Positions 1 through 4,738 of a stretch of 6,394 nucleotides of DNA are shown here, one piece after another; the stretch's first letter is position 1, and each line of letters begins with the position of its first letter. Under the pieces are notes generated by a model. It saw nothing but the letters and a program-made list of their open reading frames with translations. It was not told the DNA's origin and did no database searches. The position numbers and the translations under genes were made by a program. The DNA is from CAG-390 sp045633005 (GTDB taxonomy: Bacteria; Bacillota; Clostridia; Oscillospirales; CAG-272): positions 1 through 6,394 of the forward strand of contig JAZQXT010000063.1 in NCBI GenBank assembly GCA_045633005.1, in the 5' to 3' direction.

Positions 1-25
1 AACGTAAAGATAGGAGAAAGACAAA

Positions 26-1201
26 ATGTTTAAATATTTCACCTTCAAGGGCATACTTTGCTCGCTTAAAAAGTTCATCGTTCCCGCCATCGTGGGCGTT
101 ATCGTGTTTGCGCTTCTCGGCGCGGGCTTCGCGTTTTCAAAGGCGGAGTCCGACGAGAGCGGCGAGGTAACCTTTTCGGTCGAATACACCGCCAGCCGCG
201 CGTTTCTTCTCTCGCTTCCCGACGGCGAGTCGCAGACGGATCTGATAGAGGCGGAGCTTGCGACAGCCCCCATCGTTACCAATATTCTCGGCAACGCCGC
301 TTGCCGTGCCGCGGTGCTGGAGGCACTTATTGAGATTTACGAGGGCGAGGAAGCCCCCGAGGAGACGGATGCCGAAAACACCGAGGCGGCAGAGACCACG
401 GCGGGTGAGAAAAAAGAGCCGAGTCTTGCGGAGCTTTTCGGCAAGAAAAAGGGCGAGGAGCTTGAGCACGGCGACCTCGGCGGATATCTTACGACCGCTA
501 TTGCAAGCGGAACGCCTATGATAACCCTCAGCGTTACCGCAAAGGACGAGGCGTTTGCCGAAAACATACTTGCTTGCTACGGCGATTATCTTTGCACCAC
601 GGCGATGGAGTTCGTCGGCTCGGGCGCGGCTTGTACGCCGCTCGGCGAGGCGGTAGTCGACTCGCACGTTTCGGGCGGAATGCAGTCCATCACGCCCGAG
701 GGCTCGGTGTACGAGGCGATGATGAAATACGCGATAATTTTCGGCTTCGTGGGCGCGGTCGTTGCGGCACTCGGAATAGTTATCGTTGAATTTTTCAAGC
801 CCACGATGGTCGATGCCGAGGATTTTGCCGAGTACGGCGTTAAGCTCTACGGCGAGAGCTGTACTGCGAAAAAGCAGAAGATGAGCTTTGCCGAGGACGC
901 ATTGATCCGCGATCTGGAGGAAAAGGGCTACGAAAGCGTAGCCGTCGTCGGAAGCCTTACGGGCGAGCGCGCCGAGGCGACGAGAGCGGAGCTTGCAAAG
1001 CGTATCTCGGAGCTTTCGGGCGTGAAGGTCACGCACGTCGGTGACGTGCTTTCGGATTTTTCGTGTTTTGAGGCGGCAAAGGCGGCGGACGCCGTCATTC
1101 TCGTCGAGCGAAAGGGTAAGACGGACAGAGTGCGATTTGAAAAGCTCGTTTGCCTGCTTGACGATTACGCAGTTTCCGTTATCGGCGGAGTTTCGCTTTA
1201 A
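26..1201 (+). CDS. Wzz/CpsC-like polysaccharide co-polymerase with a degenerate kinase-like cytoplasmic tail
   Basis: The 391-residue product has the two-membrane-segment layout of chain-length determinant proteins (Wzz/CpsC type), which control polymer length or export of capsule and exopolysaccharide. Hydrophobic segments lie at about residues 17-38 and 234-256, so about 40-233 should be outside the membrane and both ends in the cytoplasm. The Lys-Pro just after the second segment is typical of the family. The external part contains an acidic Glu/Ala/Thr/Lys stretch at about 105-148. Residues 303-391 resemble the start and end of a bacterial tyrosine kinase (BY-kinase) fold: VAVVGSLTGERAEATRAELA sits where the Walker A strand-loop-helix would be, and ADAVILVERKGKT plus the VIGGVSL ending match the last strands. 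The P-loop lysine and the central part of the kinase are missing, so catalysis is unlikely. AGGAG at 12-16 sits 9 nt before the ATG. The next gene starts 3 nt after the stop. The family call is moderately sure; the kinase-remnant reading is inference. Confidence 0.68.
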   Translation: MFKYFTFKGILCSLKKFIVPAIVGVIVFALLGAGFAFSKAESDESGEVTFSVEYTASRAFLLSLPDGESQTDLIEAELATAPIVTNILGNAACRAAVLEALIEIYEGEEAPEETDAENTEAAETTAGEKKEPSLAELFGKKKGEELEHGDLGGYLTTAIASGTPMITLSVTAKDEAFAENILACYGDYLCTTAMEFVGSGAACTPLGEAVVDSHVSGGMQSITPEGSVYEAMMKYAIIFGFVGAVVAALGIVIVEFFKPTMVDAEDFAEYGVKLYGESCTAKKQKMSFAEDALIRDLEEKGYESVAVVGSLTGERAEATRAELAKRISELSGVKVTHVGDVLSDFSCFEAAKAADAVILVERKGKTDRVRFEKLVCLLDDYAVSVIGGVSL

Positions 1202-1204
1202 GAT

Positions 1205-1774
1205 ATGGCAAAGTTAGAATGGAAGGGCGGCGCAATGCTTTCGCCGTTGCCCGCGGTGCTCGTTACCTCGTGCGCCGAGGGCGAGCGGCCTAACGTGGCG
1301 ACGGTGGCTTGGTGCGGCATCACCTGCACGCATCCGCCGCGAGTGTATATTTCGCTTCGCCCGTCGAGATATTCGCACGAAATAATCAGCAAAACGGGAG
1401 AGTTCGTAATAAATCTCGTGCCCTCGTCGATGGTACGCGCGGCGGATAGCTGTGGGGTGTATACGGGGCGCAAGGTGGATAAATTCAAGAGATTTTCGCT
1501 TACCGCCGAGCCGTCGCACAAGGTCGGCGCGCCGTCGATCGCGCAGTCGCCGATGTCGCTTGAGTGTAAGGTCTACAGCGTTTTGCCGCAGGGAACGCAC
1601 GATATGTTCCTTGCCGACGTGGTGGCGGTGGGCGTTGAGGAGTCGCTTCTTGATGAGAAGGGCGGACTTCACCTTGACCGCGCGCGCCTTGCCGCGTACT
1701 CGCACGGCGAGTATTTCGAGCTTGGCAAAAAGCTCGGCTCGTTCGGATTTTCGGTTAAAAAGAAGAAAAGGTGA
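1205..1774 (+). CDS. Flavin reductase-like FMN-binding split-barrel protein
   Basis: The 189-residue product matches the flavin reductase-like family (split beta-barrel, FMN-binding), which includes flavoredoxins and flavin:NAD(P)H reductases. Visible family features are the PLPAVLVTS strand near residues 14-22, NVATVAWCGITCTHPPRVYI at 30-49, the HEIISKTGEFVINLV segment at 58-72, GRKVDKF at 88-94, the HDMFLADVVAV strand at 132-142, and the YFELGKKLGSFGFS ending near 170-183. The length is normal for the family. A soluble cytoplasmic FMN protein is expected; its physiological electron donor and acceptor cannot be read from the sequence. The start lies 3 nt after the upstream stop and the nearest Shine-Dalgarno-like GGAG (1187-1190) is 14 nt away, so translational coupling is likely. 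I prefer it over the ATG at 1235 because the family keeps about ten residues before the first strand. The C-terminus is a run of lysines plus arginine. No functional link to the polysaccharide gene is evident. Confidence 0.87.
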   Translation: MAKLEWKGGAMLSPLPAVLVTSCAEGERPNVATVAWCGITCTHPPRVYISLRPSRYSHEIISKTGEFVINLVPSSMVRAADSCGVYTGRKVDKFKRFSLTAEPSHKVGAPSIAQSPMSLECKVYSVLPQGTHDMFLADVVAVGVEESLLDEKGGLHLDRARLAAYSHGEYFELGKKLGSFGFSVKKKKR

Positions 1775-1791
1775 AAACGCGGAGCGTTTTC
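1773..1791 (+). other. Hairpin overlapping the stop codon of the flavin reductase gene
   Basis: GAAAACGC (1773-1780) is perfectly complementary to GCGTTTTC (1784-1791) around a GGA triloop closed by C-G. The stem begins on the second base of the TGA stop codon. It has no T-run of its own, so it is not a terminator. It is the first of three hairpins in the 3' end of this transcript and has the same C-GNA-G loop as the hairpins of the downstream array. Protection of the mRNA 3' end is a possible role, not shown. Confidence 0.7.
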
Positions 1792-1798
1792 AAATGAT

Positions 1799-1820
1799 AT
1801 ATTTGGCTTGTGCCAAATAT
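1799..1820 (+). other. Second 3' UTR hairpin
   Basis: ATATTTGGC (1799-1807) pairs perfectly with GCCAAATAT (1812-1820) around the loop TTGT. It starts 7 nt after the preceding hairpin and is followed by GGAGGAA (1821-1827), after which the terminator stem begins. There is no T-run, so it is not a terminator alone. Its loop does not follow the GNA/GNRA pattern of most other hairpins here. Confidence 0.7.
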
Positions 1821-1827
1821 GGAGGAA

Positions 1828-1862
1828 AAAAAGTGGTTGAAGCCGCGCTTCAACCACTTTTT
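1828..1862 (+). terminator. Strong rho-independent terminator ending the first operon
   Basis: The arm at 1828-1843 (AAAAAGTGGTTGAAGC) is perfectly complementary to 1847-1862 (GCTTCAACCACTTTTT), giving a stem of up to 16 bp with a CGC loop. On the + strand the stem runs into TTTTTGTTTTATT, the T-rich tail of an intrinsic terminator. The A-run on the left arm could also allow function on the other strand, but no gene converges from that side. It separates the polysaccharide/flavin reductase unit from the downstream promoter. Confidence 0.9.
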
Positions 1863-1874
1863 GTTTTATTGAAT

Positions 1875-1994
1875 GCTTTTTGCGTAGCAAAAAGCTACCT
1901 TAACATTTTGCGCAAGCAAAATATTTCACATTTGCCGTAAGGCAAATATTTCACACGGCGAAGCCGTATTTCACCCGACGAAGTCGGATTTCAC
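1875..1994 (+). repeat. Array of five short hairpins, four followed by a constant ATTTCAC linker
   Basis: Five perfect inverted repeats follow one another: 1875-1895 (GCTTTTTGC, loop GTA), 1905-1922 (ATTTTGC, loop GCAA), 1930-1947 (ATTTGCC, loop GTAA), 1955-1967 (ACGGC, loop GAA) and 1975-1987 (CCGAC, loop GAA). The last four are each followed by exactly ATTTCAC, at 1923-1929, 1948-1954, 1968-1974 and 1988-1994. The spacer after the first hairpin (1896-1904, TACCTTAAC) may be a decayed copy. Stem sequences differ between units while each stays self-complementary, and all loops are GNA or GNRA closed by C-G. On the minus strand the linker reads GTGAAAT. The array lies beyond the terminator and before the next promoter, so it is mainly a DNA element or a read-through RNA. 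It is not CRISPR: there are no long repeats or unique spacers. The structure is directly visible; its role is unknown. Confidence 0.85.
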
Positions 1995-2026
1995 TTTCTA
2001 TGTGCTATTTATTTTTTCATTTTTTA

Positions 2027-2055
2027 TTGTAATATCTAAAATAATATGATATAAT
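2027..2055 (+). promoter_or_regulatory. Sigma-A type promoter with extended -10
   Basis: The -35 hexamer is TTGTAA (2027-2032) and the -10 hexamer is a perfect TATAAT (2050-2055), separated by exactly 17 nt, with TG one base upstream of the -10 (2047-2048) as in extended -10 promoters. T/A-rich DNA at about 2008-2026 just upstream could act as an UP element. Transcription should start near 2061-2063, giving a leader of about 70 nt before the exonuclease gene. It is well placed to drive the whole second operon. Confidence 0.83.
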
Positions 2056-2074
2056 AATATTTTGGATAATGATA

Positions 2075-2096
2075 TATGCGGTGTGGCAGCCGCATA
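2075..2096 (+). other. Hairpin in the 5' leader of the second operon
   Basis: TATGCGG (2075-2081) is complementary to CCGCATA (2090-2096) with an 8-nt loop (TGTGGCAG). It lies about 12 nt downstream of the predicted transcription start and 23 nt before the Shine-Dalgarno sequence, which it leaves free. It could stabilise the 5' end of the mRNA or bind a regulator. It has no T-run and the leader matches no riboswitch class I recognise. Confidence 0.5.
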
Positions 2097-2119
2097 GACA
2101 AAATAAATTAAAAGAATAC

Positions 2120-2124
2120 GGAGG
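2120..2124 (+). promoter_or_regulatory. Ribosome binding site that fixes the exonuclease start
   Basis: GGAGG lies 7 nt before the ATG at 2132, an optimal spacing. The in-frame ATG at 2069 has no such site and falls only a few bases after the predicted transcription start, so 2132 is the preferred start. Confidence 0.85.
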
Positions 2125-2131
2125 TCTTGAC

Positions 2132-3208
2132 ATGAAGGAAAGTGTCAGACTGCGCTCCGGAGCTGTAGTTTCGCCCATCAGCCGCCGAGACGCGCAAGCA
2201 AAAAATTATCTTACCAGAAACGATCTTACTCTTATGCACCTTGCCGCAACGCCCGCGGCGTTTTCCGAGCTTGAGGACGGCACGATGATGCTGTGGTTCG
2301 ACCCCGCGCGAGTCGAGGACGCAGACCCCGACCTTTGGTGCAGTGACGATATCAAGGCGGAAACGCTCACTCTGCCGTCGGGCAACGAGATACAGCGTAT
2401 GACCGTGCGCCACGCGGCGAAGTTCGGCTACTACAGCGCGGACAGAATGGCGGCTATGCACCTTGACCTTTTTGAAGAGCCCGTTGCATTCGCACGCAAG
2501 CGCGACAGAAGCCTCGTTTATCTTTACGACAAAGCAACGTCCCTTCGCGCACCGCTGAACTGCGTAAAATGCGGCAAGGACGTGAGATTTAAAAAGAAGC
2601 TTTGCCGTGCCTGCTACGAGGAGGAGCTTGCCGTACGTCGCGCCGAGGGCGACGTTCACCGCGCCAAGTCCTACGGAATGAGCCGCGAGCGCGTGCTTTT
2701 CTTCGACCTTGAGCTTACGGGCTTTTACGACCGCGACGAGATAATTTCAATAAGCATTTTCAACGCGCGCGGCGAGCAGATAATGGACACTCTCGTGCGC
2801 CCCACCCACACGAAAAAGTGGAAGCGCACCGAAAAGATACACGGTATCACCCCCGAAATGACCGCGGGCGCGGCTACTCTTGAGGAGCTTACCCCCGAAA
2901 TAAAGCGAATTTTTGCCGAGGCTGACAACATCATCGCCTACGGTGTTTCCACCGATTACAGCCATATCAAGTACATATACGCCACCGAGGCGGAGCGCGA
3001 GGAGCTGAAAAGCAAGATAAGATGCTGTGCTAACGAGTTCGTTCGCTATATTCACGAGCATCGCCCCGACATCGAGCACGCAAGCCTTACCGACGCTATG
3101 GCGTGCTTTGAAATTGAGTGGGACGGCGTTGCGCACACCTCTATTGCCGACACCATCGGCTGTATGAAGGTCTGGGAAAAGCTCTTCCCCAACTACTACA
3201 AGGATTAA
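2132..3208 (+). CDS. DEDDh 3'-5' exonuclease-domain protein with zinc-binding motif and unknown N-terminal region
   Basis: The 358-residue product ends in a DnaQ-like exonuclease domain (about 187-353). Motif I is FDLELTG (Asp192, Glu194), followed by the IHGITPEM segment (236-243) typical of this family. Motif II has Asp275 in YGVSTDYSHI, and motif III is HTSIAD with His335 and Asp340. All four acidic residues and the histidine are present, so metal-dependent 3'-5' nuclease activity on DNA or RNA is likely; the substrate is unknown. In front lies a probable zinc-binding motif, CxxC-x10-CxxC (Cys144, 147, 158, 161), followed by a charged helix. Residues 1-140 match no domain I recognise. They contain no signal peptide or membrane segment, so the protein is probably cytoplasmic. 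This is the first gene of the second operon, directly under the promoter at 2027-2055. It is clearly not a standard DNA polymerase III epsilon subunit given the N-terminal half; a maturation or repair nuclease is possible. Confidence 0.82.
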   Translation: MKESVRLRSGAVVSPISRRDAQAKNYLTRNDLTLMHLAATPAAFSELEDGTMMLWFDPARVEDADPDLWCSDDIKAETLTLPSGNEIQRMTVRHAAKFGYYSADRMAAMHLDLFEEPVAFARKRDRSLVYLYDKATSLRAPLNCVKCGKDVRFKKKLCRACYEEELAVRRAEGDVHRAKSYGMSRERVLFFDLELTGFYDRDEIISISIFNARGEQIMDTLVRPTHTKKWKRTEKIHGITPEMTAGAATLEELTPEIKRIFAEADNIIAYGVSTDYSHIKYIYATEAEREELKSKIRCCANEFVRYIHEHRPDIEHASLTDAMACFEIEWDGVAHTSIADTIGCMKVWEKLFPNYYKD

Positions 3209-3219
3209 GCGAGGTAGCT

Positions 3220-3528
3220 ATGTTTGGTCTTTTTAAGCGCAAAAGCGCGCAGGAAACGCAAAATAACGAAACCGAGGCAAAATACGAGCTTCTCATCACC
3301 GCCGCGGATAACGCGGAGGCGGCGCTCATCCAAAGCATTCTGGAGTCGGCGAATATACCCTATATCGTCAGGGATAAAAAGGGCGTGGGCGTTGGAAGCG
3401 TGGTAATGGGCTTTTCGATGTTCGGCTACGATTTCTTCGTTCCCGAAAACAGACTTGACGAGGCTTCGGGGCTTCTCGTTCCCGACGGAATCGCCGAGGA
3501 GATAACCGAGGACACAGAGGAAGAATGA
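3220..3528 (+). CDS. DUF2007-type small protein (putative signal-transducing family)
   Basis: The 102-residue product resembles the DUF2007 family, annotated elsewhere as a putative prokaryotic signal-transducing protein with no established biochemical role. The family-like core covers about residues 22-88: YELLITAADNAEAALIQSIL forms strand-helix, followed by the ANIPYIVRD strand, a glycine-rich stretch (55-61) and the FFVPENRLDEASGLL strand-helix ending. This reads as a small ferredoxin-like alpha/beta fold, soluble and cytoplasmic. Both ends are charged: FKRK near the N-terminus and an acidic tail. GAGG at 3211-3214 lies 5 nt before the chosen ATG. An in-frame ATG at 3118 would overlap the exonuclease gene by about 90 nt and lacks support. 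It sits 11 nt after the exonuclease gene and 1 nt before thiI, so it is almost certainly co-transcribed with both. No catalytic residues are evident. Confidence 0.75.
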   Translation: MFGLFKRKSAQETQNNETEAKYELLITAADNAEAALIQSILESANIPYIVRDKKGVGVGSVVMGFSMFGYDFFVPENRLDEASGLLVPDGIAEEITEDTEEE

Positions 3529-3529
3529 G

Positions 3530-4720
3530 ATGAAAGAGATTTTTCTTTGTAAATACGGCGAGATCGCGCTAAAGGGCGCGAACCGCGCCTCGTTCGAGGC
3601 ACTTCTTTGCCGCGAGCTGAAATACAGACTGTCGGGCATCGGCAGTTTTGACATAATCCGTGCGCAAAGCACCATCCGCATCGAGCCGCGCGAGGATTAC
3701 GATGCCGCCGTGCTTGACGCGGCGTACCGCGTGGCAAGTATGACCTTTGGCATTATCGCAATATGCCGTTGCGGCGTTGCCGAAAAGAATTTTGACGATA
3801 TCAAGGCAAAGGCTGTCGAGTACCTTGCCGACGCTCTCGGCGCGGCGCGCACCTTCAAGGTGGAGACGAAGCGCGCGGACAAGACCTTCCCGATGGATTC
3901 GGGCGAGGTCAGCGCACAGCTTGGCGCGGCAATTCTGTCGGCGTTCCCCCACCTTCGCGTAAACGTCCACACGCCCGACGTGGTGGTCAAGTGCGAGATA
4001 CGCGAGAGGGCGGCGTACGTCAGCGCAGGTCAGGAAAAGGCGGCGGGCGGTATGCCCGTCGGCTCAAACGGCAAGGGGATGCTTCTGCTTTCGGGCGGAA
4101 TCGACTCCCCCGTCGCGGGATATATGATGGCAAAGCGCGGCGTTAAGCTTGAAGCCGTTTATTTTGAGGCGTTCCCCTACACGAGCATTCAGGCGCGCGA
4201 AAAGGTCATCGAGCTTGCGCGTATAGTCAGCGCGTGGGCGGGAAGCATCAAGCTCCACGTCGTTTCCGTTACGAAGATTCAAGAGGAGCTTTCACGCGCG
4301 TGCTGTGAGGATTATTTCACGCTTCTGCTTCGCAGATATATGATGGCGATAGCGGAAAAAATCGCCCTTGCAAACGAGTGCGGCGCACTCATCACGGGCG
4401 AGAGCATGGGTCAGGTCGCGTCGCAGACGATGCAAGCGCTCGCCGTTACCGACGACGCGGTGAATATGCCCGTTTTCCGTCCCTGCATCGGACTTGATAA
4501 GGAAGAAATAGTCACCATTGCACGCAAGGTCGGCAGTTTTGAAACGTCGATCTTGCCGTATGAGGATTGCTGTACGGTGTTCACTCCCCGCCACCCCAAG
4601 ACGCGCCCCGAAATACCAAAGGTCATTGCCGAGGAGCAAAAGCTTGATTTCGACGCGCTCGTTGACGAGGCACTTGCCACCGACGAGGTAATATACGTTA
4701 AGGCAGAATTTACAGTATAA
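3530..4720 (+). CDS. thiI: tRNA 4-thiouridine synthetase ThiI (short form, no rhodanese domain)
   Basis: ThiI uses ATP to activate uridine 8 of tRNA and inserts sulfur to make 4-thiouridine; in many bacteria it also serves thiamine thiazole synthesis. The 396-residue protein shows the ThiI order: an N-terminal ferredoxin-like region with KYGEIALKGANR (8-19), a THUMP tRNA-binding domain (about 60-165), and the ATP-pyrophosphatase domain with PP-loop SGGIDSP (188-194), the YFEAFPYTS segment (211-219), GESMGQVASQT (290-300) and PYEDCCTVFTPRHPKTRP (343-360). It stops after this domain, so the C-terminal rhodanese domain of the Escherichia coli enzyme is absent, as in Bacillus-type ThiI. Sulfur must then come from a cysteine desulfurase, not encoded in this window. 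The Cys347-Cys348 pair lies in the region of the conserved ThiI cysteine. GAGG at 3517-3520 precedes the ATG by 9 nt; the start lies 1 nt after the preceding stop, so translation is probably coupled. Confidence 0.96.
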   Translation: MKEIFLCKYGEIALKGANRASFEALLCRELKYRLSGIGSFDIIRAQSTIRIEPREDYDAAVLDAAYRVASMTFGIIAICRCGVAEKNFDDIKAKAVEYLADALGAARTFKVETKRADKTFPMDSGEVSAQLGAAILSAFPHLRVNVHTPDVVVKCEIRERAAYVSAGQEKAAGGMPVGSNGKGMLLLSGGIDSPVAGYMMAKRGVKLEAVYFEAFPYTSIQAREKVIELARIVSAWAGSIKLHVVSVTKIQEELSRACCEDYFTLLLRRYMMAIAEKIALANECGALITGESMGQVASQTMQALAVTDDAVNMPVFRPCIGLDKEEIVTIARKVGSFETSILPYEDCCTVFTPRHPKTRPEIPKVIAEEQKLDFDALVDEALATDEVIYVKAEFTV

Positions 4721-4738
4721 TATATAATAGGAAGAAAA

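Noticed and set aside
137..1036. Long open frame on the minus strand opposite the co-polymerase gene (299 codons)
   Set aside because: Arg/Leu-rich shadow translation without a recognisable domain, opposite a gene with a good ribosome binding site and clear membrane topology.
1833..1940. Possible 35-codon ORF starting at GTG 1833 behind GGAGG (1821-1825)
   Set aside because: The start codon lies inside the terminator stem and the reading frame only runs through hairpin arms. A longer open frame entering from within the flavin reductase gene is a shadow frame.
1875..1994. CRISPR array or integron attC sites
   Set aside because: The repeated linker is only 7 nt, the intervening units are palindromes rather than unique spacers, and no attC-type core sites or cas/integrase genes are visible.
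2069..2131. Upstream in-frame ATG giving a 21-residue N-terminal extension of the exonuclease protein
   Set aside because: It has no ribosome binding site, lies almost at the predicted transcription start and would encode the leader hairpin; the ATG at 2132 has an ideal GGAGG.
4716..4728. Two overlapping TATAAT-like boxes (4716-4721 and 4723-4728) as a promoter for the alpha-galactosidase gene
   Set aside because: No convincing -35 hexamer lies at a suitable distance, and a start from the second box would remove the ribosome binding site. AT-rich intergenic DNA explains them.
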